From JAEUTH01 sp044230205 (GTDB lineage Bacteria > Bacteroidota > Bacteroidia > AKYH767-A > OLB10): a DNA stretch of 64,000 bases. The translations under genes were made by a program, and so were the position numbers. Location of the stretch: positions 4,785 to 68,784 of the forward strand of contig JBGARN010000006.1 in the NCBI GenBank assembly GCA_044230205.1, read 5' to 3'. Under the pieces are notes generated by a model. It searched no databases and was not told the DNA's origin. It saw only the letters and a list, made by a program, of their open reading frames with translations. Of the stretch, positions 55,262 through 64,000 are shown in pieces. Within the stretch, counting starts at the first letter, position 1, and each line of letters begins with the position of its first letter.

Positions 55262-56818
55262 TCAAACCTTAATCATCTTCTGCCTGCTTACAGCATTGGC
55301 AGTTGTAACTACTACCGTATATACACCAGGCATTAAACGGTCAGCATTATCAGTAATAGTGTTTATTCCTTTTTCGAGTTGATGTGTAGATGACGCACAT
55401 ACAGCGCCCTGGCAGTTGATATATTCCACTTTGGCTGTGCTTGCACAGTTGGTATTAATAAGCAGTTTGGCATTAGTTTTTACAGGGTTATTAATGCACA
55501 GGGTAACCTGCTCGCTGGAAGTGGTTACGGTAATCACTTTTGAATAGCTGAAGTCACCATTAATATCCACTTGCTTTATCCGGTAGTAGTAAGGTCCATT
55601 ACCGGGCAATATATCCTTAGTAGTATAAGTTGTTACCTGCGTTGAATATCCCTTAGCTTTAATTTTAGCTACCGGTTCAAACATGATATGGTCAGCACTT
55701 CTTTCCACCAAAAAGAAATCGTTATTAAGTTCAGTAGCTGTTGCAAAACTTAGTGTTGCCGTATTGTTTTTGGCTGCTGCTTCAAAACTCAGAAACTCAA
55801 CCGGCAATGGAGTACCGCATCCGATAGTACCGTTAGGCACATACTGAAACGGATAATGCTGAGTATAAGAACAAGATAATTGCTCCCACATATACTCAAG
55901 TATATAGGGTTGGTTACAGGCAACATTGTTTTGCAGGTTTCCTAAATCTCCATAGCTAACCAGGTTACAGTACTGATCATATAAGCGATAAAAAAACCAT
56001 GCAACATTACCTCCTCCACCACATGTAGAGCTGATTATATCCTGAAAACTCAGCACATTTGAATTTACAGGTGCAGTGGTAAATGAATAAAATGAATTAT
56101 TAACCTTGTTGGTTTGCGTAGTGAGCGGATAAGCTGAACAGTTAGATGTTACCTGTTGAGTGGTTGGCGTAGCAGTAAAGTAACATCCGTTATACGCAGT
56201 TGAACAGGAATTATCAGGCCCGGGATTGGAAATGGTACCGCTGTAGGAATTGGCGGCACGTATGGTAAATGTTCCCTCCTGTCCGCAAGGGCCGCCTGCA
56301 TCATAAGTTACTTGTATGGCATAAGCTTTACCAATAGCTCCGCTTATACTAAATACAGTTACACCGGGACCATTGGCTGCCGATTGACAATTAATCATTG
56401 TAGCTTTTGTACCTGGCAAGCCTGCTGCAGGCCAGATAACTGAACCAACATAACAGTTAGAGCCTGCTGCATCAATTATGATATAGGTAGTAGTTGCTGT
56501 TGAAGTAACCGTATACCATACCGACTGGTTAGCGGTATTGTTACATCCTTTTGATTCACCTGCCTGGATAGTTCCGCAGGTTCGTCCGCTAATTGCAGCT
56601 GCACCTACCGTTAAATTGATGGCTGATGAATAATTGTTGTTTGACGCATTACTGCAGGCATTGGTAGTTACTGTGGTATCGTACTTGTCAAAAGGCTGAG
56701 CGATCATTTGGTCAATTGAAACCGGCATTTCCTTTTTGACGTTCCATTCTTGTGCGAATAGTGCAACTGGTAAAAACAATGCAGCGCTCATAACGAGCAG
56801 CATAAATGACTTAAACAT
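55262..56818 (-). CDS. T9SS cargo of unknown function, Cys-rich
   Basis: A 518-residue secreted protein with a signal peptide (LLVMSAALFLPVALFAQ) and an N-terminal region with many Cys/Asn/Thr-rich beta-strand stretches (CSNASNNNYSSAINLTVG, CGTIQAGES, WYTVTSTATTTY), like PPC-type domains of the 1,475-residue T9SS protein. From about 340 comes the connector VEFLSFEAAAKNNTATLSF and a fibronectin-like stretch (YYYRIKQVDINGDFSYS), then the T9SS sorting domain (about 440-518, ending ANAVSRQKMIKV). No catalytic site is visible. The promoter region contains the interrupted palindrome at 56915-56929. Confidence 0.87.
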   Translation of the reverse strand: MFKSFMLLVMSAALFLPVALFAQEWNVKKEMPVSIDQMIAQPFDKYDTTVTTNACSNASNNNYSSAINLTVGAAAISGRTCGTIQAGESKGCNNTANQSVWYTVTSTATTTYIIIDAAGSNCYVGSVIWPAAGLPGTKATMINCQSAANGPGVTVFSISGAIGKAYAIQVTYDAGGPCGQEGTFTIRAANSYSGTISNPGPDNSCSTAYNGCYFTATPTTQQVTSNCSAYPLTTQTNKVNNSFYSFTTAPVNSNVLSFQDIISSTCGGGGNVAWFFYRLYDQYCNLVSYGDLGNLQNNVACNQPYILEYMWEQLSCSYTQHYPFQYVPNGTIGCGTPLPVEFLSFEAAAKNNTATLSFATATELNNDFFLVERSADHIMFEPVAKIKAKGYSTQVTTYTTKDILPGNGPYYYRIKQVDINGDFSYSKVITVTTSSEQVTLCINNPVKTNAKLLINTNCASTAKVEYINCQGAVCASSTHQLEKGINTITDNADRLMPGVYTVVVTTANAVSRQKMIKV

Positions 56819-57234
56819 TTTGGTATGGGGTAAAGGATTAGAAAAAAATCGTTTAGATAAAAAGTGAAAATAAAATCTGATGATGAGGGATAAGAAAAAT
56901 TACAAGGGGTAATAATATCATGATGATATATACCAAATGTAATTCAGCAAGACATCAGATTTTGATAGTGTGGTTTCTGAATTGTAATTCATGGTGCATA
57001 ATATTATTTTATGGGTAAAAAATATTACTACTATTATTATTCAATAAAATTTCAGTTTAATGTGTAATGGATTTATAACCTTTTAATGTATTTAATACCC
57101 GAAGTAGAATTTAATTTCAAATAGATTTTTGAAATGCAGCAAGAACACTAAAAATTCATCTTAACTGATAATAACATATTCCCATCCCATCTGCATTTCC
57201 TAATTCACTCAATTGCATTAATTTCGCGCCCCCA
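56819..57234. other. Gene-free region between a T9SS gene and lepA
   Basis: This interval holds an interrupted palindrome ATATCAT-G-ATGATAT (56915-56929), and the lepA promoter candidate at 57196-57226. It is otherwise AT-rich without recognisable genes. Confidence 0.6.
57196..57226 (+). promoter_or_regulatory. lepA promoter
   Basis: TTTC (57196-57199) and TAATTTCG (57219-57226) lie 19 bases apart, close to the Bacteroidota TTTG/TAnnTTTG pattern with one mismatch in each box. The expected transcript would begin only a few bases before the ATG at 57235, making it nearly leaderless. Confidence 0.4.
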
Positions 57235-59022
57235 ATGGAAAATATTCGTAATTTTTGCATAATAGCACATATCGATCATGGCAAGAGCACCCTGGCTGAC
57301 CGATTATTACAGCTAACCAAAACAGTAAGTGAACGACAGGCGCAGGATCAGGTGCTTGATGATATGGATATTGAGCGTGAGAGAGGTATCACTATAAAAA
57401 GCCATGCCATTCAAATGGATTATGAACTGGAAGGCAAAAAATATGTTCTTAACCTGATTGATACACCCGGTCACGTTGATTTTAGTTATGAAGTAAGCCG
57501 GAGTATTGCAGCTTGCGAAGGTGCACTGCTAATTGTTGATGCAGCGCAAGGCATCCAGGCGCAAACAATAAGTAATCTGTACCTGGCACTGGAGAATGAC
57601 CTTGAAATTATTCCTATCTTAAATAAAATTGACCTTGAGAGTGCAAATCCTGAAGAGGTAAAGGATCAAATTGTAGACCTGCTTGGATGCAGGCGCGAAG
57701 AAATATTAGCCGCTTCAGGTAAAACAGGATTGGGCGTTGAATCAATTCTTGAAGCTATTGTAAAGCGGGTACCTCCACCAAAAGGTAATCCTGATGCGCC
57801 TTTAAAAGCACTTATTTTCGATTCGGTATTCAATAGCTTTCGCGGCATTATTGCCTACTTTAAAGTGGTGGATGGCGAAATCAGAAAAAATGACAGGGTA
57901 AAATTTGTAAATACCGGTAAGGAATATATTGCTGAAGAAGTGGGTATTCTGCGGCTTGAGAAAGAACAACGACCTGTAGTTAAAGCAGGAGATGTAGGGT
58001 ATATCATTAGCGGTATCAAAGAGGCAAAAGATGTAAAGGTGGGAGATACAATTACCCGAATTGACCGCCCTTGCGATGAAGCAATAGAAGGATTTGAAGA
58101 TGTAAAGCCAATGGTATTTGCCGGGATTTATCCTGTAGATACTGATGATTACGAAGAATTGCGCTATAGCATGGAAAAACTTCAGCTTAATGATGCATCG
58201 CTGGTTTTTGAACCTGAGAGTTCTGCAGCTTTAGGCTTTGGTTTCAGATGCGGTTTTTTGGGCATGCTGCATATGGAGATTATTCAGGAAAGGCTGGAGC
58301 GGGAATTTAATATGACGGTTATTACAACTGTCCCCAACGTATCCTATCATGCCTATTTAACCAATGGTGATGATTTTGCTGTAAATAATCCATCCGATTT
58401 TCCTGATCCTGCCCGACTGGAACGAATTGAAGAGCCTTATATTAAAGCAACTATCATAACAAAATCCGAATTTACAGGTGCTATAATGACCCTTTGTATC
58501 GGTAAACGTGGGCAGATTGTAAATCAGAGCTACCTAACAACCAGCCGCGTTGAGCTGATATTTCATATGCCGCTATCAGAAATTGTTTTTGATTTTTATG
58601 ATAAGCTCAAATCCATTTCAAAAGGTTATGCATCCTTTGATTACCATCCTATAGGCTATCAGAAAAGCGATTTAGTGAAGCTTGATATAAGAATGAATGG
58701 CGAACCGGTAGATGCATTAAGCGCATTAATTCACAGGGACCATGCCTATGATTTCGGCCGTAAAATTTGTGAAAAATTAAAAGAGTTGATGACCCGTCAG
58801 CAATTTGAGATAATAATACAGGCTTCAATTGGCGCTAAAATAATTGCCCGCGAAACCGTTAAAGCACTTCGTAAAGACGTAACAGCAAAATGTTATGGCG
58901 GTGATATCAGCCGTAAGCGTAAACTTCTTGAAAAACAAAAAGAAGGTAAAAAACGCATGCGCCAGGTAGGTAATGTAGAAATTCCCCAGGAAGCATTTAT
59001 GGCTGTATTAAAACTGGATTAA
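57235..59022 (+). CDS. lepA: Elongation factor 4 (back-translocating GTPase LepA)
   Basis: A 595-residue translational GTPase. G1 HIDHGKSTLADRLL, G2 ERERGITIKS, G3 DTPGHVDFSYEV and G4 NKIDL are all intact; domains II and III follow, then the EF4-specific C-terminal domain with KRGQIVNQSYL, KSDLVKLDIRMN and the basic end GGDISRKRKLLEKQKEGKKRMR. Length matches LepA (about 597). EF4 acts on ribosomes under stress. It is not followed by lepB here. Confidence 0.97.
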   Translation: MENIRNFCIIAHIDHGKSTLADRLLQLTKTVSERQAQDQVLDDMDIERERGITIKSHAIQMDYELEGKKYVLNLIDTPGHVDFSYEVSRSIAACEGALLIVDAAQGIQAQTISNLYLALENDLEIIPILNKIDLESANPEEVKDQIVDLLGCRREEILAASGKTGLGVESILEAIVKRVPPPKGNPDAPLKALIFDSVFNSFRGIIAYFKVVDGEIRKNDRVKFVNTGKEYIAEEVGILRLEKEQRPVVKAGDVGYIISGIKEAKDVKVGDTITRIDRPCDEAIEGFEDVKPMVFAGIYPVDTDDYEELRYSMEKLQLNDASLVFEPESSAALGFGFRCGFLGMLHMEIIQERLEREFNMTVITTVPNVSYHAYLTNGDDFAVNNPSDFPDPARLERIEEPYIKATIITKSEFTGAIMTLCIGKRGQIVNQSYLTTSRVELIFHMPLSEIVFDFYDKLKSISKGYASFDYHPIGYQKSDLVKLDIRMNGEPVDALSALIHRDHAYDFGRKICEKLKELMTRQQFEIIIQASIGAKIIARETVKALRKDVTAKCYGGDISRKRKLLEKQKEGKKRMRQVGNVEIPQEAFMAVLKLD

Positions 59023-59199
59023 TAAGCATTACCCGCTTAATTTGCTTGGCAGGTAATTCATTAGATTTTATCACTGAATTGCACGAGAAGGTAAAATAGC
59101 CCCGGTTGAATAATTTATTTTACCTGTTAATATTATTGATAATGAATAGCTTATTAACCGCTTTTTTAAACACGTTGATCCCTTTGTTTGGTATTGTAG

Positions 59200-59230
59200 T
59201 TGTAAAGTCTATTTAATATGTTTACTTTTG
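59200..59230 (+). promoter_or_regulatory. Promoter of the GT5-like gene
   Basis: TTG (59200-59202), a 20-base spacer and TACTTTTG (59223-59230), an exact -7 match, give the clearest Bacteroidota-type promoter of the window, 25 bases before the ATG at 59256. Confidence 0.65.
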
Positions 59231-59255
59231 TGCCCACAAACTAAAAACGGTAGCA

Positions 59256-60083
59256 ATGAAGAAAGAGAAAGTAAAAGTTCTATTCGTATCACAAGAAATT
59301 ACCCCATTTGTTGAAGAAACAGAAATATCTAAAATAGGCCGACACCTCCCCCAAGGCACCCAGGAATCAGGAAAAGAAATCAGAGTTTTTATGCCGCGTT
59401 TTGGTTGTATCAATGAAAGACGCAATCAACTTCACGAAGTTATTCGCTTGAGCGGTATGAATTTAATTATAAATGATTTAGACCACCCGCTTATTATTAA
59501 AGTTGCTTCTATTCAGCAGGCACGCATGCAGGTTTATTTCATTGATAATGAAGAGTATTTTCAGCGCAAAGCAATGGTAACTGATGCTAAAGGCAAATAC
59601 TTTAAAGATAATGATGATCGTACCGTATTTTTCTGTCGCGGTGTACTTGAAACTGTGAAAAAACTTGGTTGGGTACCTGATGTAATTCACTGTCATGGAT
59701 GGATGTCATCTTTAATTCCAATGTTTGTTAAAACAGCATATAAAGATGATCCTTGTTTCAAAAACTCAAGAGTAATCTATTCAGTATATAATGATACGTT
59801 TGAAGATTCTTGGTCAGAAAATTATAATAAGAAGCTGATGATGGAAGGGATTACTGCAGCTGATATTAAAGAATTAAAAGATACCAATTATCATAGTCTT
59901 ACACAGAATGCAATTCGCCATTCCGATGGCATTATAAAATCAACTGAGACTCTTTCAAAAGAGGTTGAAGGTTTTATTAAAAAGTCAGGTCGACCTACAT
60001 TACCATTTCAGGCCGGTGACGATTACATTGCCGTTTACAATGATTTCTATGAAGAGATTCTTTCAGAAGAATTAGTTGGCTAA
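59256..60083 (+). CDS. Half-length glycogen/starch synthase-like protein (GT5 N-terminal domain)
   Basis: A 275-residue protein with only the N-terminal Rossmann domain of GT5 glycogen synthases: VKVLFVSQEITPFVEETEISKIGRHL (split over the ADP-glucose-binding start), RVFMPRFGCINERRNQLHEV, RTVFFCRGVLE and VIHCHGWMSSLIPMFV. The C-terminal GT-B domain with the KxGGL donor motif partner is absent, and the usual KTGGL is replaced by EISKIG, so catalysis is doubtful. Proteins of this size occur in many Bacteroidota, so it is a settled family rather than a fresh truncation. Function unknown. It is followed by a strong terminator. Confidence 0.85.
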   Translation: MKKEKVKVLFVSQEITPFVEETEISKIGRHLPQGTQESGKEIRVFMPRFGCINERRNQLHEVIRLSGMNLIINDLDHPLIIKVASIQQARMQVYFIDNEEYFQRKAMVTDAKGKYFKDNDDRTVFFCRGVLETVKKLGWVPDVIHCHGWMSSLIPMFVKTAYKDDPCFKNSRVIYSVYNDTFEDSWSENYNKKLMMEGITAADIKELKDTNYHSLTQNAIRHSDGIIKSTETLSKEVEGFIKKSGRPTLPFQAGDDYIAVYNDFYEEILSEELVG

Positions 60084-60100
60084 GCATAACTATCTAATAT

Positions 60101-60130
60101 TAAAAGGCTCATTGTACAATGAGCCTTTTT
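60101..60130 (+). terminator. Intrinsic terminator after the GT5-like gene
   Basis: AAAAGGCTCATTGTACAATGAGCCTTTTTT forms a perfect long inverted repeat (stem GGCTCATTGT/ACAATGAGCC) with T run, 17 bases past the stop. Confidence 0.88.
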
Positions 60131-60208
60131 TGTTTTGGTATTATCACTAAATATGCTTGAATCATAAATCTTAGCTTTGCATTGGGCAAATTTTATTTTT
60201 AACAATTG

Positions 60209-61231
60209 ATGAATAGTAACCTGAGAGATGGTTTTAATTTTTTATCGAAGCTCACTTTAAAGCGTGCGGCTAATGCTATTGCCGTTGTAGGTAGTTACCA
60301 GTTGTCGAAACTTACAGGCAAAGTTGTTCATAAAGGATTGCCTATCAGCGTTTCATTCGAACCAACCACTTCATGTAATTTGCGGTGTCCTGAATGCCCA
60401 AGTGGTTTACGGTCATTTACCAGGCCAACTGGCATGTTAAATTACGAATTCTACAAAAGTGTGATTGACGAAATTGCCGATAAGCTCCTATACCTTATTT
60501 TGTATTTTCAGGGTGAACCATATTTAAACAAAGATTTTTTTGATCTGATTACTTACGCTTCAAAAAAGAAAATCTATACGGCTACTTCTACCAATGCACA
60601 TTATCTTAATGATGATAACGCACGCAGAACTGTTGAATCGGGTCTTGATCGCTTAATAATTTCAATCGATGGAACAACACAGGAAGTTTATGAGCAATAT
60701 CGTATAGGTGGGCAGTTAGAAAAGGTAATGGAGGGTTCTAAAAATGTTGTGAAATGGAAACGTCAATTAAAATCAAAAACCCCTCATATTATTTTTCAGT
60801 TTCTGGTTGTTCAACCGAATGAACATCAGATAGATGAATTGTATAAATTGGCTAAAGAAATTGGAGTAGACGAAGTAGGACTAAAAACTGCACAGGTCTA
60901 TGATTTTGAACACGGCAACCCTCTTATTCCAAAAATTGAAAAATACTCCAGGTATCACAAAAATGATAATGGTAGTTACAGCATTAAGAATAAACTACTA
61001 AGCCATTGCTGGAAATTGTGGCATAGCTGTGTAATAACCTGGGACGGCAAAGTTGTTCCATGTTGCTTTGACAAAGATGCCCAACATCAGATGGGTGATT
61101 TGAAAAAACAGTTGTTTTCTGAATTATGGAAAAATGAAAACTATAAAAATTTCCGAGCCTCAGTTCTTAAAGCCAGGAGTGAAATTGACATTTGCAAAAA
61201 CTGTACTGAAGGCACTAAGGTTTGGTCTTAG
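60209..61231 (+). CDS. Radical SAM protein with SPASM domain
   Basis: A 340-residue protein starting at ATG 60209 (a TTG one codon upstream is less likely). The radical SAM cluster motif is at Cys56, Cys60 and Cys63 (SCNLRCPEC). The C-terminal SPASM part has CWKLWHSCVITWDGKVVPCC and CKNCTEG for additional Fe-S clusters. MoaA/anSME-like enzymes of this type modify peptides or sugars; the target cannot be named and no precursor peptide gene lies beside it. It is placed between the GT5-like gene and the M43 protease, with terminators on both sides. Confidence 0.9.
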   Translation: MNSNLRDGFNFLSKLTLKRAANAIAVVGSYQLSKLTGKVVHKGLPISVSFEPTTSCNLRCPECPSGLRSFTRPTGMLNYEFYKSVIDEIADKLLYLILYFQGEPYLNKDFFDLITYASKKKIYTATSTNAHYLNDDNARRTVESGLDRLIISIDGTTQEVYEQYRIGGQLEKVMEGSKNVVKWKRQLKSKTPHIIFQFLVVQPNEHQIDELYKLAKEIGVDEVGLKTAQVYDFEHGNPLIPKIEKYSRYHKNDNGSYSIKNKLLSHCWKLWHSCVITWDGKVVPCCFDKDAQHQMGDLKKQLFSELWKNENYKNFRASVLKARSEIDICKNCTEGTKVWS

Positions 61232-61278
61232 CAGAAAAGTGTAGTTTTGATATCCTATGTTTTCCTTGAAGCACAAAC

Positions 61279-61310
61279 AAAAAAGGAGCGAAAAATTTCG
61301 CTCCTTTTTT
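61279..61310. terminator. Bidirectional terminator between the radical SAM and M43 protease genes
   Basis: AAAAAAGGAGCGAAA, AA and TTTCGCTCCTTTTTT form a 15-bp inverted repeat usable in both directions between convergent genes. Confidence 0.9.
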
Positions 61311-61332
61311 ATCTGAATAAATACCAAGATTA

Positions 61333-63441
61333 CTATATTATTAGTTTTTGAGTTGCTTTCTTTCCATCACTAACCAGCTCCACAAAATAAATTCCTGCAT
61401 TTAATTCTTCACCTATTTTGTAAGAGTGGCTTCCGGCTTGAAGATTTCCTGCCATAATTTTTGCACAATTTCTTCCTACAACATCAAGTACATTAATTTC
61501 AACATTGCCCTGTTTTAACATATCAAATGTTAATTCTGCATTTCCCTGCGATGGGTTTGGAAATACACTTAAACCAATCTGGTTTGCAAAGTTTTCATCA
61601 ATGCCAACAGTCCCTGTAAAGTTAATGTCGTCTACATATATGTTATTTCCATAATTACCGTTTGTGCTGTAGGTATATACAAATTTAAACCTTACGTTAG
61701 GTTGATTTGCATATGACCCGATGGTAACTGATTCGGTACGCCACTGTGCAGCAGTAGGTATATATGCTGAGAAGTTGTTGATTGTAGTGGTAGTAGCAAG
61801 TGCTGCACCTTGTTTAACGTAGCGTTGTACCCAGGTTTGTCCACAGTTGGTTGAACCATATACCTGCAACTTATCATCACTGTTAGCGCTACGTCTAGCA
61901 AACGCAACCTTAAATGTCATTCCTACTGAACTTACAATTGAGAAACTATATGACGGTGTTACAAAAACATCAGTACCGAAATTTCCATTCCAGTTATTTA
62001 TATAAACTGATTTTGTGCCGGTAGCGGCTGCGTTGGTAGTTTGTGTCCATGTATTTCCCTGGTTCATATTATCAATGTCAAAGTCAGTACCGGGAAAAGT
62101 TATTGCTTCAAAGCTTTCAGTATATGGAGTAAACACAGATGCCTGTGTTGAATAAACTGAAACCATATTAGTATAAGTTACAGTATTGCTACCTGCACTA
62201 TTAGTTATTGTCAATGATACATCATAATGCCCTGCAGTATTATAAGTTATAGAGGGATTTTCAAGAGTTGATGATGATGGAGTTCCACCCGGAAAATTCC
62301 AGAGGAATGTTGGGGCAGGGTTAGTATCCAGGTTCATACTAATATGATTGAATGCGATTATTCCGCCTTCACAAACAGTACGAAGTGCTGAATTTACATA
62401 TGGCTGTGGCAAACAGGCTGGTGCTGAAGTTGAGCCAGTACCAGTTGCTGTAAGATTAGTTGCCGACCAAAGATTATTGCGACCTGAAATAGAACTCATT
62501 AAAGCCGAACGCATTCTTGTTTTTTGTCCTTCGGTATACATGTTATTGCAATATGAATAATCCATATAGTTCTGAACGTTCTCAATTATTGGAGGATTGC
62601 AATCAGAAAGGCTCAGATTACAAACCAAATTGCTTCCTTTGGTTTCAGGTGTATCAAATACATTATCATCACCACAGGCAACACCAGCGCTATTATTATT
62701 GCCCCAGGTATGCGATAAATTAAACCAATGACCAACCTCATGCGTAAGTGTACGTGAGTTATTAGGTGAGCTTGAACCAATACTGCCTAAATAGTCATGC
62801 AAACAAACAATTGCATCACGTGAACTTCCTGTTGGCCAGGTGCCCGGCTTGTAGGTATAAGCTGCAGCAGTACCATCAATGCTTTTAACAATGTATACAT
62901 TCAAATAGTTTGTCGGATCCCAAGTATGTGTGTAATTATCCCAACCATTATTATTTGCAGCACTGCGATCCCAAACTGTGCGCGGATCATAATATCTTAC
63001 TATCCCATTAGTGCAATTGCCATTAGGATCAATCTGGGCAAGACGGAATTCAATTTCGCAATCTGCAACTATACCTTGAAAAGAAGGCACCACATCAATG
63101 GTATCAGCATTTTGTTTACGAAAATCCCTGTTTAATATTCTTACTGCATCATAAATCTGTTCATCACTAATATTTTCAGGTCCCCAGGTGTGTAATACAT
63201 GAAATACAATTGGAATAACATAAACCACTCCCTGAACTTTATTCTGACCATTTGCATTGTTTGCTTTACTATATGCCTGGGTAAATTCTTCAAGCTGGTT
63301 TTGCCTTAGTAATGCCTCAGGATTATTTACCATCACTTCATGTGTTGCTTCGTCAGTATAGCAATGCTTATGTTGTGCTTTGGCTATTCCACTTAATAAA
63401 AGGGTAATAACCAGTAAACTTAATTGTATTCCTTTTTTCAT
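61333..63441 (-). CDS. T9SS-secreted M43 metalloprotease (cytophagalysin-like)
   Basis: A 702-residue secreted protease. The signal peptide ends at GIAKAQ; a propeptide-like region (about 30-70) precedes the M43 catalytic domain (about 75-330). The zinc site is HEVGHWFNLSH (around residue 235), where the metzincin Gly position is Asn, a variant I recall from Bacteroidota M43 proteins; the Met-turn is expected near YMDYSYC. A PKD domain (about 350-430, FLWNFPGGTPSSS), a MAM/galactose-binding-like domain (440-610) and a T9SS sorting domain (VFPNPSQGNAELTF ... TQKLII) follow. It is probably surface or extracellular. Confidence 0.92.
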   Translation of the reverse strand: MKKGIQLSLLVITLLLSGIAKAQHKHCYTDEATHEVMVNNPEALLRQNQLEEFTQAYSKANNANGQNKVQGVVYVIPIVFHVLHTWGPENISDEQIYDAVRILNRDFRKQNADTIDVVPSFQGIVADCEIEFRLAQIDPNGNCTNGIVRYYDPRTVWDRSAANNNGWDNYTHTWDPTNYLNVYIVKSIDGTAAAYTYKPGTWPTGSSRDAIVCLHDYLGSIGSSSPNNSRTLTHEVGHWFNLSHTWGNNNSAGVACGDDNVFDTPETKGSNLVCNLSLSDCNPPIIENVQNYMDYSYCNNMYTEGQKTRMRSALMSSISGRNNLWSATNLTATGTGSTSAPACLPQPYVNSALRTVCEGGIIAFNHISMNLDTNPAPTFLWNFPGGTPSSSTLENPSITYNTAGHYDVSLTITNSAGSNTVTYTNMVSVYSTQASVFTPYTESFEAITFPGTDFDIDNMNQGNTWTQTTNAAATGTKSVYINNWNGNFGTDVFVTPSYSFSIVSSVGMTFKVAFARRSANSDDKLQVYGSTNCGQTWVQRYVKQGAALATTTTINNFSAYIPTAAQWRTESVTIGSYANQPNVRFKFVYTYSTNGNYGNNIYVDDINFTGTVGIDENFANQIGLSVFPNPSQGNAELTFDMLKQGNVEINVLDVVGRNCAKIMAGNLQAGSHSYKIGEELNAGIYFVELVSDGKKATQKLII

Positions 63442-63582
63442 TTTTGATATTTAATATTAATACGGTTTTATTATCGGGTGGCGAAAATATAGAAAATAAT
63501 TGTTCAGCCCGTAGATAGGCTATCACTTAGGTGGTAATTTTGTAAAATATTAAGATTATAGACTATCTCAGCCTATTTATAA

Positions 63583-64000
63583 CTATTTCAGCACGTTTTT
63601 TAAATCATCAATCAAATCATCAATGTGTTCAATTCCGGTGCTTAGGCGAAGCAGGTTATCCACTACTCCAACTCGTTCGCGTTCGGCTTTAGGAATAGAG
63701 GCATGAGTCATAGTAGCCGGATGGTTTACCAATGATTCAACCCCACCTAAAGATTCAGCTAATGTCCATACCTTGAATGATGAAGCAATTTTAAAAGTTT
63801 GCTCCAGGGTGGCATTTCGTAAGGTAAAAGAAATCATACCACCAAAATCCTTCATCTGGTTACGTGCCACTGCATGGTTAGGATGATCGTGAAAACCTGG
63901 CCAGTAGCATTTGTCAACCATAGGGTGATCTTTTAAAAACTCAGCAACTATGCGTCCGTTGGAGCAATGGCGTTCCATTCGTAAATGAAGGGTTTTGATA
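63583..64000 (-). CDS. Cystathionine gamma-synthase/lyase-type PLP enzyme (C-terminal part, cut by window end)
   Basis: The last 138 residues of a Cys/Met-metabolism PLP-dependent enzyme; the frame stays open through 63997-63999 as IKTLHLRMERHCSNG, so the N-terminal part with the PLP lysine lies outside the window. Conserved C-terminal motifs are FGGMISFTLRN, WTLAESLGGVESLVNHPATMTHAS and RLSTGIEHIDDLIDDL, all typical of MetB/MetC/CGL proteins. Which reaction it catalyses cannot be settled from this fragment. The stop is 140 bases before the M43 protease start on the same strand. Confidence 0.93.
   Translation of the reverse strand, partial: IKTLHLRMERHCSNGRIVAEFLKDHPMVDKCYWPGFHDHPNHAVARNQMKDFGGMISFTLRNATLEQTFKIASSFKVWTLAESLGGVESLVNHPATMTHASIPKAERERVGVVDNLLRLSTGIEHIDDLIDDLKNVLK

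Noticed and set aside
59089..59125. Inverted repeat AGGTAAAATA/TATTTTACCT after lepA as terminator
   Set aside because: Loop of 17 bases and a weak A/T stem without a following T run.
61333..63441. Inactive M43 protease because the zinc motif has Asn where metzincins have Gly
   Set aside because: All three His and the Glu are intact, and the same Asn variant occurs in Bacteroidota M43 proteins as far as I recall, so activity is likely.

Overview
The window looks like a chromosomal segment of an AT-rich member of the Bacteroidota, probably of the Chitinophagales/Sphingobacteriales type. Four things point there: eight large secreted proteins that end in a type IX secretion (T9SS) sorting domain, several promoters with the Bacteroidota -7 element TAnnTTTG, a tRNA gene without an encoded CCA, and a clade II (Sec-exported, lipoprotein) nitrous oxide reductase. 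No T9SS machinery, rRNA, CRISPR array, transposase or prophage gene is visible.

Layout. (1) 1-9,600 is a respiratory nitrogen-oxide block. On the minus strand, in transcription order, are ric (di-iron repair protein), an Rrf2/NsrR-type Fe-S regulator, a cytochrome c lipoprotein, nosZ, a membrane-NosL fusion, nosD, nosF and nosY. A perfect 30-bp palindrome lies upstream of ric, over its probable -33 region. A partial polytopic membrane protein faces the block, and a small haem-binding protein lies beyond it. (2) 9,700-14,000 carries housekeeping genes: recQ, kdsD and tatC, the last two with TTG starts. (3) 14,000-29,200 is dominated by envelope and polysaccharide genes: an acyltransferase, a GT22-like mannosyltransferase, gpsA, and a plus-strand run of four glycosyltransferases with an epimerase and an O-antigen ligase/polymerase-like protein. 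arfB, an M28 peptidase and a T9SS cargo gene are mixed in. (4) 29,200-49,000 holds a DUF349 protein, tRNA-Pro(CGG), four T9SS cargo genes (two of 1,230 and 1,475 residues), osmC, pdxA, a DUF3109 protein and a CHAP-domain protein. (5) 48,600-51,830 is the least explained part: a cluster of short hairpins (48,669-48,909), a T9SS SprB-like gene, then 1.47 kb without a conventional gene. That stretch holds many small hairpins and a ten-copy 42-bp tandem array in which each unit encodes the same 12-codon mini-ORF. An unusual 310-residue protein follows. (6) 52,800-64,000 holds guaB, a Schlafen/AlbA-type protein, lepA, a half-length GT5 protein, a SPASM radical SAM protein, two more T9SS cargos (one an M43 metalloprotease) and the C-terminal end of a cystathionine gamma-synthase-like enzyme.

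How it fits together. The nos block should let the cell respire N2O, with NosDFY and NosL serving the copper centre, the cytochrome supplying electrons, and Ric plus the Rrf2 regulator handling the nitric oxide that comes with denitrification. The glycosyltransferase run would make a surface polysaccharide, which may include the A-LPS that T9SS cargo is attached to. The cargo proteins are predicted surface or secreted adhesins and enzymes. The best candidates for something undescribed are the 42-bp mini-ORF array with its neighbouring gene, and the hairpin cluster.
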